Shown here: positions 1 to 11,484 of the stretch, one piece after another
Position numbering within the stretch: the stretch's first letter is position 1
Layout: each line of letters starts with the position of its first letter
Assembly: GCA_038030265.1 (NCBI GenBank)
Contig: CM075937.1
Span: 35,754,198-35,818,197, forward strand
Direction of reading: 5' to 3'
From: Corythucha ciliata
Lineage: Eukaryota; Arthropoda; Insecta; Hemiptera; Tingidae
DNA length: 64,000 nucleotides
Notes under the pieces: generated by a model
Seen by the model: only the letters and a program-made list of their open reading frames with translations
Told to the model about the DNA's origin: nothing
The model's database searches: none
Translations under genes and position numbers: made by a program

Positions 1-479
1 TAACCAAAATACCTGAAAAAACGAGTTTTCCCCGATAATTTGATGTGCCATGAAAATGTGTATCAAGATTTTGGGCAGGACTAACCGTGTTCTCTGATAT
101 TACGTAGTTTTTTGTGCTGAATCGAATGAGCGTTTGCAGGGATCTCTGGGGTCAATACTTTCTGAGATACGCCCACAAATATAAGAACAAATCCTTTAAA
201 AATGCTGGAGATGTTTGTCCGTAACTCAAAAAGTATTGTTACTAGCGATCTCGACTACAGCTCATTCAATTCAGCTCAAAAAACTGCGTACGATGAGAGA
301 AAATGGTCAGTCCTGCCTAAATCAAAAGGAATTTTTTGAGCCACATTCGAAATTGGGCCGAATTTTGCCGCTATTCTGGCTTTATTTCCCGTGCTATGTT
401 TCAACATTAAATGTTTCAATTAGGCATCTTCAAAACCACACGAATTCTTGTTATCAGTTCAAGTTATTTAGTACCTAAA
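1..479. other. AT-rich sequence, no gene seen
   Basis: I see no conserved coding frame, RNA gene or clear terminal repeat. Short open frames here have no recognisable domain and are treated as chance. Confidence 0.4.
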
Positions 480-970
480 TTTCACTGATTTTCATCATTT
501 TAAAACCAAAATTTCGTGGTTTTTGATCTTACTGAAATCAGTTTCGTAAAGGATAAGATAATTATAAAGTGAATTTGGCTCTTAAAATACTAAATTCCCG
601 AATTTGGCTTCTTCAAAACCCAATTTCACGAAATGTTCGCTATAATAAACCCTCATTTCGCGTACTTTCATTCTTACAAAAATCAAATTCCATGATGGCC
701 ATAGCTCCTTGTGGAATCAGTTTTGCAGATTTAGCTATTATAGTTCGAGTTCGAAAAACAAATGTATATAGCTCTTTCAAAAAACAAATTCATGGATTTG
801 GCTCGATTAAAAACAAAATTTTGTCATTTTGGTTCTCACAAACGCAAGTTTTGCGAAATTTTGCCCTTGCAAAACTTAATTCGCGGATATGGCTCATTAA
901 AACCCCATAATTTCATAGTTTGGCTCTATTCAAACGCCAGTTTCGTGGTTTTCATTCTTTCAAAACCTCT
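480..970 (+). repeat. Degenerate tandem repeat, class B
   Basis: A run of imperfect units of about 35 bp, each reading roughly TTCAAAACCAAATTTCG followed by TGGATTTGGCT. The same unit recurs at 10.35-10.86, 12.49-13.00, 20.72-21.29 and 62.44-62.70 kb, and reversed at 2.94-3.15 and 63.48-63.93 kb. Units are heavily diverged, so the array is old. The open frames it produces (rich in FGSF/WLLQNP-like residues) follow the repeat and are not genes. Confidence 0.6.
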
Positions 971-1000
971 TTTCCTAACTGAAACGTTAAAGTGGTCGAG

Positions 1001-1849
1001 TGGGCGGACCTCTTTCAACATAAAACTGATCAACGAATAGTCGTTGTTAACTTGTTTTTAGGCACCCTACTTTCCGTCGAAAGCGTCCTACTATTGACCT
1101 ACTTTTCGTACCAGGCGTCCTCGGAAACCAAATTTACCTACTTGCTATTCGATATTGCCAGCTAGGTGTCGATGTCGACAGTTTGGGACTGTTTTCTGTA
1201 TAATTTTTGTAAGTTTGAAAAGGCATGGGTGGGTGGGTACTGTTTGGAGTTTTTCAGATCCTCGCGGATCGAAAGTGGGACATTTTTTTTGTCATTTTCT
1301 GTTAACTTAATTACTTGGTAATTTTCATGAATTTCATTTAAATAGATCTCTCCATTAACATCAACAAATTGAGTCTGAAAGAATGAAATCCAAGCAATTT
1401 GGGTTTTTAAAGAGCAAAACCCACAAAATCGGGACTTGAACGAGGCTAATCCGCAAAATTTGAGTTTGAAAATGCGAAAACCTGTAACATTTGTGGTAGT
1501 GGGTTTGTAAAGGGGACCGAAATGTAGGACAAAAACGTGGATCATTTTGATCTTTCCCCGCGGACACCTAAAAAATGAGCCCCGAAAATTCAAATTAGGT
1601 ACCACTAGTAGTAATTTTCATTAGTCCTGCTAAGTCGACCTCTAAATTTGAAATTAATTGGGCCAAAAACGGTGCGTTCCGTCATAAAACAAGAATCATG
1701 TGCCTATAATAAAATTTGATTAGTTAAAACCATATAGAATTTGCCACAGAATCTTATATTTGGACCCAAACAATCGGAATTTAACGGCAAATTGAGTTTC
1801 CATCGTGTTCTAAACTTTTGGAATTAACGTTTTTCTTTCCAAACCTGAT

Positions 1850-1853
<4 letters not shown>
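1001..1853. other. Intergenic, with a few reversed class B units
   Basis: Around 1370-1500 several units of the class B repeat appear in reverse orientation (GAGTTTGAAA...GCAAAA). The rest has no recognisable gene. Confidence 0.4.

Positions 1854-1897
<44 letters not shown>
1854..1897 (+). repeat. 44-bp poly(A) tract
   Basis: An uninterrupted A run directly after GATTTAT. It could be the tail of an unrecognised retroposed sequence or a simple homopolymer. No upstream retrotransposon domain is visible. Confidence 0.7.
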
Positions 1898-1899
<2 letters not shown>

Positions 1900-1943
1900 A
1901 TATAAGTGCCTATAATATCTCTGGAAACTGGTATAGGTATATG

Positions 1944-2750
1944 CAGTGACGCGCCCGCACTTTTATCGGGGCCCGAGGCAGAAATTTCTCTGATCGAGGC
2001 CCGAGGCAGAAATTTCTCTGATCGAGGCTCGGGAGTCTCTAAATAAACTGGGAATATAATTTAAGCGTTAAAGGTTAAATTATGGATTTTTCTTAATTTT
2101 AGCCATTCAAAAACAACGAATTAGCGTTTTCTCAATTTTAGCTGGGAACTTTAGCGACTTTTCTCGATTTTAGACGTGAATTAGAGTTTTTCTCACGAAT
2201 TAGCGACTTTCCCGAATTTCATCAACGAATCATCCATTTTTCTCAATTTTAGGCGCTTTAACGAATTTTTTCAACTTTATCCGCAAATTACGCTTTGTTC
2301 TTAATTATGTGAGGCCGCGACGTCTTAACCATTTTTTCCCATTTTATCCGTGAATTACCTTTTTTTCTCAATTTTGGCAATAAATTAGTGCTTTTCTCAA
2401 CCTTACAGACTCAAAACCAGTTGTAATTAGCGATTTTTATCAATGTTATCCGTCAATTAGTGGTTTTATGTACTTTTTCTCAACTATAACCGCGAATTAA
2501 TGAGTGCTTGTTCTCAATTTTTGTTGCTAATTGGATTTGTTCTCAATCTCAGCCCTAATTTTGAGTTTTCTTAATTTTATACCGAGTTAGCGACTGGACC
2601 CCTAGTTGCACCTCACTTGTAAAAAGCATAATCTCATCTAAGGACAACTTCACGATTTTTCTCTATATTTTAGCTGCTATTAGCGCATGTTCTCAATTTT
2701 GTCCACGAATTGGCGTTTTTCTCGATTTAGCTGCGATTTAGCTTTGGCAA
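1944..2750 (+). mobile_element. hAT-like end followed by a class A array
   Basis: CAGTGACGCGCCCGCAC at 1944 leads into ATCGGGGCCCGAGGC, closely resembling the left terminus at 31405 (CACTGGCGGACC...ATCGGGGCCCGGGGC). It is followed by an array of about 30-bp units of the form CTCAATTTTAGCCGCGAATT, the same body as in the 31-36 kb elements. I could not find a matching right terminus or target duplication, so this is a partial or rearranged copy. A 25-bp stretch near 2000 (CCGAGGCAGAAATTTCTCTG) is directly duplicated. Confidence 0.5.
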
Positions 2751-2939
2751 GCTCATCTTATAGTGTCCAAGCCAAGGAACCCCTCACCAACCATGGCGTG
2801 CAGGATGCGTGCAGGCATGCCCTACTGCAAAGCTCAAATTTCTTTTTGAAAGTATTGGGATCAAGAAATTGATTTTTAAATTGAGTCAACAGTAAAGTTG
2901 TTCTTTTTATAGGGCGAGCCAAACCCTGCGACATTGGTT

Positions 2940-3290
2940 TTTCTAACGTGCTATAGATTTATGAAATTTTGTGTTTGAATTTTGAAAGATTCAAACCGGC
3001 GGTATTGTGTTTTTTAATGAGCAAATAACGGAAATAGTTCTTGACATTGGGTTCGTCGAAATTGGGTTTCGTCAAGTCCACGAAAATTGGACTTCGAAAG
3101 AGGCTAACTCGTAGAAAGGCTTTTTTGAAGGACCAAAATACGTGAAATTGCAAGACAGAGAAGGATATAATAGTACGTGGTCTGCTAAAATTGAGAAAAA
3201 TCGTAAGATGTGCATTCTTATGGGCAAGTCCGCGAATGGAATAGAAAAGGCGCTCATTCGCGGCTACAATTGAGAAAACAACGCTAATGT
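2940..3290 (-). repeat. Reversed class B and class A units
   Basis: Class B units appear in reverse at about 2940-3150. Class A units in reverse follow at about 3180-3290 (CATTCGCGGCTACAATTGAG). The orientation switch relative to 2.0-2.75 kb suggests the other arm of an inverted composite, but no terminus was found. Confidence 0.45.
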
Positions 3291-3299
3291 CCTCCCTTA

Positions 3300-4066
3300 T
3301 TGTTAATTCCTTTCCTTAAACCATGCTTAGGCTGAATACCTTGCTTCCCCGTAATCGCAAGGAGTCATCTTTCCAGGAACATTGCAAGCGGGCGTGTAAA
3401 AGAAAATCGGGCAATAGTAGCTGAAACGCTTCCACTCCGAAACTTTACTTAATACGAGAACGACGTTTAACGTTTATACATGAATTATGTAACTATTTTG
3501 GAGTATTTCATTTGTCCTAATAGGAAACGCTGCCCGTGTGCACTGTTCCACAATCGCTTAAACCGCACCGGCAGCACGTCAGCATTCCGCCAGCAGCCGA
3601 CCGAGCCCCAACCCTGTGCACTCGAAGAACAGAGGAAAACGTCAAATTTTATACTGCGCATATTATATATGAATTTTATGTTTTCATTGCAACTACCTAC
3701 GTAAATATTTCCCCAAAGATATTGTATAACGGGAATTTTCCGCATTATGAATATTTTTACTCTCAAGTAGGTAAATATGTCCTAGTACTAGTTCTCTTTA
3801 TCTTGTTCTCCCTTCCTGTGAATCATTTAAAAAGGATTGATAAAACGTGGTTAGCAAATACTTCTTTTATAATTTCTTATGAACAATTTTGGTTATTCTA
3901 TAAAACTACTCATTTCCTGCGTCTGTCCAACCATACCTACCCTCCCTGAATGCAAACATAATCTCACAGTGGTTAAATAAATGCGATCTCGGATATTATT
4001 AAAGTGTACTATAGTTAGTGGTTGACGACAGTGTGTGGTTAAAGCAAGTATTTCTCTTCATCCAAA
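3300..4066. other. Intergenic region 5' of the MBF2-like gene
   Basis: No repeat family recognised. Overlapping open frames on both strands at 3485-3949 have no domain and shadow each other. The promoter of the downstream gene should lie here, but I see no convincing TATA box. Confidence 0.4.
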
Positions 4067-4558
4067 ATGGTTCGATTTTCTCAAATTTCAATAGCTGTTA
4101 TGATCGTGGCATTAGTCTCCCAGATAGACCAGGCCAGTTCTATTGACTGTGGAAGGAACGCGAGTCATAACTCATTTTTCGGTGTGCGCCGGCCTAACGA
4201 TGTGTACGTTTTTTAAGATTTTATTTTTCAATTTTCAACCAGTTTTTGGAAATAATATTTTTGTCTATTCAATAATTTGTTGTTTTTCTTTTATAGATTT
4301 TTGTACATCGATCATCCGAAGCTGGAAAGCCATTTTCTCAGGGTAGTAAGCACAGACGTCGTATACCCTACAACTTGGGAGAGGGTAAACATAACGTACA
4401 TCGAACTTATTGATCAATACACGAACGGCAAAGGAGGATGCGGGTATCTTGCGGACGGTGGTATCGGAAGAAATAACGTCAGAATTCATCTAAAAAGTCA
4501 AAGGGGCCACGGATTGGATTTCATTGTAAGAATTTTCGGTCTTAAAGCGTACTGGTAA
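4067..4558 (+). CDS. MBF2-family secreted protein, two exons
   Basis: Two exons, 4067-4203 and 4297-4558, give 132 residues. Residues 1-25 (MVRFSQISIAVMIVALVSQ...) are a typical signal peptide, so the product is probably secreted. The mature part carries the hallmarks of the arthropod MBF2 family (first described as a silkworm transcription co-activator; many members are secreted salivary or haemolymph peptides): VNITYIELIDQ, then TNGKGG, then DGGIGRNNVRIHLKSQRG and DFIVRIFG near the C-terminus. The 93-bp intron starts GTACGT and ends TTTTATAG, with matching phase 2. An alternative GTGTAC donor two bases upstream would shift the frame. Length fits the family (about 110-130 residues). The molecular role of most members is unknown, so I call the family only. 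Confidence 0.85.
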
Positions 4559-4659
4559 TCTAATGCGACGCTATAAAACTTGTGATGATTGCTGAGCTGT
4601 ATCAATGTATTCATTGATGTTCGATGTGCTCATGATCGTTTTATTCGTCTTTCAACTGT

Positions 4660-4665
4660 AATAAA
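4660..4665 (+). promoter_or_regulatory. Poly(A) signal of the MBF2-like gene
   Basis: AATAAA about 100 bp after the stop codon, followed by a T-rich stretch at 4690-4700. Position and context fit a 3' end for the upstream gene. Confidence 0.6.
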
Positions 4666-4817
4666 ATTCTCTTCACATGATGTGAAACTGTTTTTTTTTA
4701 TCGCCTTCTATGAAAGGGGGTCCTCCCCCTAATAACCTAATTTCCAATAATAATAGTCTTACACTCAATGTAACTGGAAATTGGAATGGAAATTTCCTCC
4801 TCTTGACTACACGAGTC

Positions 4818-4843
4818 AGACACTGACAGCGTTGTCAGTGTCT
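4818..4843. repeat. Perfect 11-bp stem hairpin
   Basis: AGACACTGACA, a 4-base loop, then TGTCAGTGTCT. It lies 260 bp after the MBF2-like stop, beyond its AATAAA. Role unknown. Confidence 0.6.
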
Positions 4844-5335
4844 AGCTCTAATTGTTAGCAGCTCGCTAACTGTGGAACCTGGTGTACGATGGGTGTCCAC
4901 CAAGTGTCCAAGGATGGTGAATTAGCGTGTGAAGCATGCTCTACAGTGCCAGATCTAGTGATTTTTCTGAAATAGCCCCTACAATGGATGATACAGGGAT
5001 TTGTTAAGAAACTATTATGCAATAGTTGGGCAATAATGCGTTACTCGTTATAGTGGTTATACTATAACTGCGCTATAATTGTTAGTAACGGATTAAATAT
5101 TTCGTTAATTAAAAAAAAAACTAACGATGATGTAACACGTCACACGTATAGGTAACTTTTTTTGGTTCGTAAGCTTAAGTAAGTTCCAGTTGAGCAAGTT
5201 CCAGGAGAGTTTATAGTTTCAGGAGAGTTTATATTTTCAAGGTCCATGTGGTAAGTTTCAGGGGACCAAGTGACGTTATAAAGCAAAATTGTCGGTTTAA
5301 AGGAGTAAATGACTTTTTGTAGTGAACGGTTCGTC

Positions 5336-5829
5336 AATGAGGAAGTAACATAAAAAATAAAAATCGCTGGAGACATTTTTTTTCTAAAGAAAATGACTAA
5401 ATATGACCAGGAATTGAATATTAGTGCGTAAATGATTGATTTTGATTTATAGCGAAATAATAAAACTTGCCAATTTTTTTTGTTACCTTGAACGGCCGGT
5501 CTGTGACTCGTGACGTAACTAAAGCGTCGTGACCCCTCCCAACCCTCCGCTTCATGGCTGTTATCATGTGTTCCCCCTTCTTGACCATCCCCTTTCACCA
5601 AAATCCTATTGTTTGATTTGTGGGAAGCCATTGTGAAGGTTATGCGAAGGCTGTTATTGCGTCATCAGTCTATCTAGCTTATTTCAAATGGGTCCCGCAA
5701 CCCAATAGTTTTAAAAATTAATAAAAAAATATAGGGCCTGATTTTATGTGAACGGATCGTGTTTTCATGAGTGTTGGTAACCAAGCTATTATGACGGCAT
5801 GGTTTTGGAAAATGTGTTACTTCCTCATT
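5336..5829. mobile_element. About 494-bp MITE, copy 1
   Basis: Bounded by inverted termini AATGAGGAAGTAACA and TGTTACTTCCTCATT. The whole interior matches a second copy at 41508-42002 with scattered substitutions and small indels. There is no coding capacity; open frames on the minus strand cross the element and its flank and are not conserved between copies. No convincing target duplication could be read, so the superfamily is not assigned. Confidence 0.8.
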
Positions 5830-6828
5830 GGTTGATACGTACGTGGTTGGTACAATCTGCACAGGCGCACGGTAAATATTATAATTATAAGAAACATACC
5901 TAATTAACCACCTTATACGTCGTTAATCAGAAAAACAAAAAGTGGGGGAGATTGTCATGTTTTTATTTTTCATACGTTCATTATGAATGAGTTATCAAAA
6001 TATTCGAAATACATAAAAGAAGTTTCTAAGCTCGGTTTCAAGATTAACGTGTAAAAAGACACATCAGAGCAGAAACTTGGAGGGGGAAGAGCAAGAGTGT
6101 GCCATGAAATGTAATTTCCCCTCTGAACCAAAATCTTCATACAAGAGGTCTGCCAGTGAAAATCTACATAATATATGTAGTAGACGTCTGAAATACAGGG
6201 TGGAAGGGGATAAGTGTGACAAAAATTTTTGGGTGATAGTAGGCCTCATTTGCGACCGAAATTACCATATACACCATGGTCCGAAAATCAAAACCCTTCG
6301 AGATATGATTTTTCTAACGATTTTTAAGGCTTGCAACATTTTTTTTAACTAACGGCGAAAAAACTCGCATTTAATTTGAATTTTTGAAACTTTGGGTGAT
6401 GGATTCGGAAAGAGCACACTATGTTCTGTCAGGATTAGTCATTTTCGATAGACGTTAACTATTTTATGTGCCCTTAAATGCGGCTCAAGGTCGTGCAAAT
6501 CGGGGAATTAATTTTTTTCAAAAAAAAGTCAGTCCCCGTTTGTCCACACTAAATCTGAGTGAACGGACAACCCGTGATTCAGAAAAACATCTTCAAAGTG
6601 TCCTTTACAAAAATAGTCATAAGCGTTTTCTTAGTTGTTTGGTGATTTTTCGTCAGAAATGACGATTTCTTAGAAAAAATAATTATTTTTCTCTTCAAAA
6701 TCGCTTGTTATGACTTGAAAAATTTGAACAAGTTTTGTGATTTTAACGCGATAAAAAGCACTAATACCTAATCCAAAGCTATACGTTGAATCAAACTGAT
6801 TATGCCCGTCTACCAAAGTAACAAAAAA
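5830..6828. other. Intergenic, nothing recognised
   Basis: AT-rich sequence without conserved coding frames or clear repeats. Short A and T runs only. Confidence 0.4.
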
Positions 6829-7055
6829 TGTCGCTCCGGCCGCTGGCTGTCGGGTTAAGTGCATTACACTATACTACAAGTTTCGACGTTTTTAGTTATT
6901 TAGCTATTATTCGGCATTAATTAACATTTCACGTTGTTAATCTAAATTTGTATAGCCATTCTTGCTGAATAATCGCAAATTAAGTTAAATTAACGAAATT
7001 CGTATTTCGTGAAATGTACTCTATCCGACAGTCCGACACCCCAGCTGCCGGAAAG
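6829..7055. mobile_element. Small inverted-repeat element at the Copia 5' edge
   Basis: The left arm (CTGGCTGTCGGGTTAAGTG at about 6843) pairs imperfectly with the right arm near 7013-7052 (AAATGTACTCTATCCGACAG). The left arm shares the motif CTGTCGGGTAAAGTGCATT with the long-TIR element at 55341-56010, so they look like one family. It lies immediately 5' of the first recognisable Copia sequence. Confidence 0.45.
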
Positions 7056-7099
7056 AAAAACGGAAAAGTCGGGAAGACAAATCAAATACAATTTTTTAT

Positions 7100-9738
7100 T
7101 TGCGACGAAGTGGGCAACAACAACACCGGAAGACCTACAAGCCGAGGACAGAGAGAGCAACATCCCCAGGTGAAATAGTCTTAGCCGACCTGTGTGGACC
7201 AATGCGGAAGAGGCATCCGTCGGTGGTTCGAAGTATTGCCTTGTAGTCAAAGACGACTATTCGCGGTTCCGGCGAGTATTCTTCATCAAGCAGAAAATCG
7301 AAGTGCCTGAATGCATTCGCATTTTTCTTTCCGAAGCTAGAAATGCAGGTATCACCGTGGAAAAATTCATGAGAGACGGGGGTGCGGAATTTTTCAATCA
7401 TACCGTAAAAAGCATTTTGAGCGAATCCGGAATCACAATGAGAACAGTGCTGCCGTACACGCCAGAACAAGTTGGTGGGATCGAAAGAGGGATGAGAACT
7501 CTCGTCGAAAGAGCCCCTTACTACGATTCACGCAAAGAATTTGCCGAAGCGATTATGGGCCGAAGCCATGAGCACAGCTTGCCACATAATCAACCGAACT
7601 GGACCGACGTCAGTTCCTGGCAAAGCGCCCATACAGTTGTGGTCAGGAAAATGTCAATTGCCCATCCAACATTTCAGGGCATTCGGCACAACCTGCTACG
7701 TCCACGAACCCAAGCCAAGAAGAACCAAGTGGTCAGCAAAAGCTCAGAAAGACATTCTAGTTGGGTACTGCGGAGAACGAGATGGTTTTCGGGTATACGT
7801 CGATGGACACTTTATCTCGTCAGCGGACGTGATTTTTTGAACCTGGCAATGAAACGACTGTTTTTTTCAACTGAAAATGACGCTACACAAAAATGCTATT
7901 CGAAACCTTCGGAAAACTCGGAATACGCTCAGATACCTCTAGCATTCAACGGGGACGACACCCTCAACGATTCAGAGGGAGAAATCGATATTGGGACAGC
8001 ACCAGAGGAAACAGTGGAGAATGAGCCCACCGATGCGACCGAAATGGAATCAGCTCACTCAGAAAAAGCTTCGTGCAGCCTCGATGTTGAGCATAACTTA
8101 ACTTTTGCATCCGGTGGAATGGAATCTGAAAGCCCAAGCGAGAACAGGGTTGTGACTGCGTTCTGGAAGGCAAGTAAAGCCACCAGACCACCTAAAAGAA
8201 TTTGTCTGTGTCGCTGAAGAATCGATGAGTGTCCATCAAGAAGCCCTGTCATCAGCCCCCTGGCGTGAAGCTATGGATGAAGAAATGGAATCCCTAGTGA
8301 AAAACGAAGTCTTCGAGCTTGTAAAGCCGCCTGCGGGAGCCAAAATAATCGGAAGCCGATGGGTTCTGCGTGAAAAATTAAACTCAGATGGGACAGTCCA
8401 GCGCCTTAAAGTTCGTCTCGTAGCAAGAGGATTTTCTCAGCAGAAGGGAATCGACTATGATGAACAGTTTAGTCCTGTGGCGAGACTTGAAACTGTGAGG
8501 ACAGTCATCAACGTTGCTGCTAATGAAGACTTGCACATGCGCCAATTTGATGTGAATACAGCATTTTTATATGGCTTTCTCAAGGAAAAGGTGTTCGTGA
8601 GTCAGCCGGAAGGATACGACGATGGCTCTGGGAGGGTGTGGAAGCTTAAAAGAAGCCTATATGGTCTTAAACAAAGTCCAAGGTGTTGGAACCACCGATT
8701 CCTGCAGTTTATGGAAAAACAGCAATTCGTCCAGTCGGAATCGGATCCTTGTCTGTTTTCCAATCACCTTAAAAATGGAAATAAGATCGTCGTTGCCTGT
8801 TATGTTGATGATGGCCTCATAGCCGGCACGGACAGGACCGACGTAGAACGATTTATTGAATGTTTAAAAGCCGAATTTGAAATCAAAGTTTAGACTCCTG
8901 ATTGTTATCTCGGAATAGCCATCAAACGAAGTGATGACGGAAAAATCACTCTTGAAAAGGCCTACGCAGAAAAATTGCTGGATAAGTTCGGTATGACCGA
9001 CTGTAATCCTGTGAGGAAACCAGCAGAAACAGGCGGGCAAACGGTTAAAAGAGAAGGAAACCCCTTAGACCGGACGACACCCTACCGAGAAGCTGTTGGC
9101 AGCCTCATTTTTCTCGTTTCCGGGACAAGACCCGACTTGGCTTATGCAGTGAGCACCGTATAGCGCAAGATGTTGAGAGCCCAACTGATATTTCTTGGGG
9201 GAAGGTAAAACGTATCTTCAGATATTTAAAAGGCACGTTGGACTTCTGTCTCACATACGAACGTGGGAGGCCAAAACAGCTGATTGCGTACAGTGATGCT
9301 GACTACGCAGCTGACAAATCTGCGCGCAGTGGCATGCTTTGCATATACGCCGGCTCATTATACTGACATGGACAAGTCAAAAACAAAAGAGCATCTCAGT
9401 CTCAACGATGGAAGCTGAATATATATCAGCTAGTGAAGCAGCCAGGCAAATCATTTGGTTATCACGTCAACTCAGGGAAATAACGACTGATATTCAACAG
9501 CCGCGCTTAAATGTGGACAATCTGAGTGCTGTTCGTTTAATCAAGAATCCCGAGTTCCACTTTAAAAGCAAGCATATTGATGTGACGTATCATTTTGTTC
9601 GAGAGAAAGAGAAGGTGAATCACATCGCTGGTGAAAAACAACTCGCTGACATTCTGACGAAAGGACTACCCGGTCCTAGATTCTGGGAACTTCTGGACAA
9701 CATGAACGTGTGTTGTTTCAAAACATGAACTGAGGGAG
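7100..9738 (+). pseudogene. Ty1/Copia retrotransposon, pol remnant (integrase, RT, RNase H)
   Basis: A Copia pol region broken by frameshifts and stops. The integrase core starts near 7168 in one frame (LADLCGP, first catalytic Asp) and continues in the frame of 7192-7509 (DDYSRF, DGGAEF, YTPEQVGGIERG). It then shifts frame to 7541-7840 (LWAEAMSTACHIINRTGPT, HFRAFGTTCYVH) and back. RT occupies 8225-8893 (LVARGFSQQKGIDYDEQFSP, FDVNTAFLYG, CYVDDGLIAG with the catalytic YVDD). An in-frame TAG at 8891 and another stop near 9161 follow. RNase H begins near 9285 (YSDADYAAD) and runs to 9728 (STMEAEYISASEAA, KHIDVTYHFVREK, QLADILTKGLP). Gag, protease and a 5' LTR are not seen, so the copy is truncated and inactive. 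Confidence 0.9.
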
Positions 9739-10173
9739 TGTTGGAGAGTTACATGTTTTGAAGAAAGTTAGCGGGAGCCATATGAGCTTCACCATGAGAA
9801 TTGTTGTTTGGTTGTTACCAAGTTTAAAAAAAAAAAAAAGTTTATTTTCGTCTAATAAAACTAACGTGTCAGTTACTAAGAGTATAAGTCAAAAAATTGA
9901 ATTTTTCAAGAGAGCGTTCCAAACTTTTCAATTTAAATAAAACCCAAACAATACTGTTAAATACAAGTCCCCTTAGGAATAGGAATTCGGTTTTTTTCGT
10001 GACTTATACTCTTGAGAACAGAAGAGTAGAGGCAGGCCGTCAAGCTGAGTGCAAGAACGGAAAATGGCCAATTTTTGACTTATACTCTTAGTAACTGACA
10101 CGATAGAAAAGTTCCCTTCATTTTTCGCGCGTTTCTCTAGTTTTCCCTGCAACTTTAATTCTAATCGTAGGCG
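9739..10173 (+). mobile_element. Copia 3' LTR (5' boundary clear), split by a MITE
   Basis: A purine-rich tract (ACTGAGGGAG) directly precedes TGTTGGAGAG, the usual LTR start, only 10 bp after the pol stop. AATAAAA at about 9854 could be the LTR poly(A) signal. The 240-bp MITE at 9864-10103 sits inside. The right boundary is uncertain; TCTAACA near 10173 would mirror the TGTT start. No 5' LTR is available for comparison. Confidence 0.5.
9864..10103. mobile_element. 240-bp MITE with TA flanks, copy 1
   Basis: Inverted termini of about 34 bp: CGTGTCAGTTACTAAGAGTA at the left and its complement TACTCTTAGTAACTGACACG at the right. TA dinucleotides flank both ends (9862-9863, 10104-10105), as expected for Tc1/mariner-type insertions. 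The terminal base is A on one side and T on the other. The element is copied at 12007-12246 by the tandem duplication. Confidence 0.7.
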
Positions 10174-10306
10174 TCTAACAGACGTTGGAAATGGACGTAA
10201 AATAGATGTGTAAAAGACGTTAATGCTAGACTAAAAGATGATATAGACGTTAAATAGACGTTATACCTCAAATATACGTAAAATAGACGTCTACAGGACG
10301 TCTAAA
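10157..10306. repeat. TAGACGT-rich island
   Basis: About 150 bp made of loosely spaced AGACGT/ACGTCTA motifs (GACGTTAAATAGACGTTATA and similar). The motif is nearly self-complementary, so the island is internally palindromic. It is repeated at 12300-12449 by the tandem duplication. Confidence 0.6.
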
Positions 10307-10349
10307 ATTTCTTAATGTTTGCTGGGGAGCACAATAAATTATAATTTTC

Positions 10350-10860
10350 GTGGGGTTAGCCCTTTCAAAGCTCAAATTTCGTTGTTTTGGATCCCAAATA
10401 ACCAAATTCTCGGGTTTTAATCACCCCAAAAAGGTCAACCAGGAGGACGAAACAGTTAATTCCAGAGTCAAATTTCTCTTCAATAAGGTCTTGACTGGAA
10501 TAGTCTTGGTTAGATGGCTAGAATTGACAGCTTTCACCCTTATAAGCCGAAATTTCAGGGATTTGGCCCTTGGAAAAATTAATTATGAAGTATTGATACC
10601 CGCAAAATCCTGACTCATTAAAAAGTCATGTTTCACGGGGTTCAAGAAAGCAATTTCACACGTTTGTGGCTTTCATAGAGCAATTTCGCGGATTCGGCAC
10701 TAAAGGAACCCACTTTTGCTGTTTTGGCAAATTTGAGAACCAATTACACGTTTGGCTCCATAAAAACAAGCAATTCCGGTGGCTTGGCTCTTTCGAAGCC
10801 CTGCGAAGCTTGCAGATCTGGCTCGTTAGAAACCAATCTCGTTTAACCCGAATCATGTTG
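10350..10860 (+). repeat. Degenerate tandem repeat, class B
   Basis: Same roughly 35-bp unit as at 480-970 (CTTTCAAAGCTCAAATTTCG and similar). It is duplicated at 12493-13003. Open frames within it follow the repeat and are not genes. Confidence 0.6.
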
Positions 10861-11090
10861 TAGACTTGTAGAAGGTGCGAACGATAATTCTTAGGAGGAA
10901 AATTCAACACGAAGCCATTTTTTCTCGATTCCTCAAACATATCGGATTGGGGGAGCGCTGCCTCTGACTAAAAACGCATGAAAATATATTGAAATGATAG
11001 GATTCCTGACGAATGAAAATTCCTCAAATTTCTCCATTGAAACGTTGAAAACTGGGGAAAAGGAGCGACGCGTTCGCTTAATTTATTAAT

Positions 11091-11180
11091 GGCGTTTTCC
11101 ATTTACATAAAATTCCGCTCTGGAGCCGAGCATTTCCACCCGTCTTTTTCGTTACCATTTTATGCAAATGGAAAACGCTA
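11091..11180. mobile_element. 90-bp fold-back element, GCGTTTTCCATTT family
   Basis: GGCGTTTTCCATTTACATAA at the left pairs with TTTTATGCAAATGGAAAACG at the right. The family recurs at 13232-13320 (duplication copy), at 53789-53935, and as a single end near 21433. Confidence 0.6.
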
Positions 11181-11484
11181 TAAAACTCACGAGGAAAATT
11201 CTAAATCAAGAGAATAAGGGGGAAAAAAAACGTATTCTTCAATTTTTTGAATGCGCGGTGAACCGGCAAATTAACAGCCCAGCCGCGAGTGGCGTCAGTC
11301 ACGCCAGGCCCTTTGATAACAACTACAAGCAATCCCGGCAGCAAGGCTTTTAAAAAACCCAACTTTACTAACAAAATGTGTAAAATAATAGTGTTTGAGT
11401 CTGTGAGTCGTTGATTTTACGAATTGATTCACCTGTGTCCGTGGCTTCCATGTATTCCTGACTGATTTATGGTTCTTGGAGAGG

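Noticed and set aside
5140..5631. 163-codon minus-strand frame
   Set aside because: It crosses the boundary of the 494-bp MITE, and the frame is not maintained in the copy at 41508.
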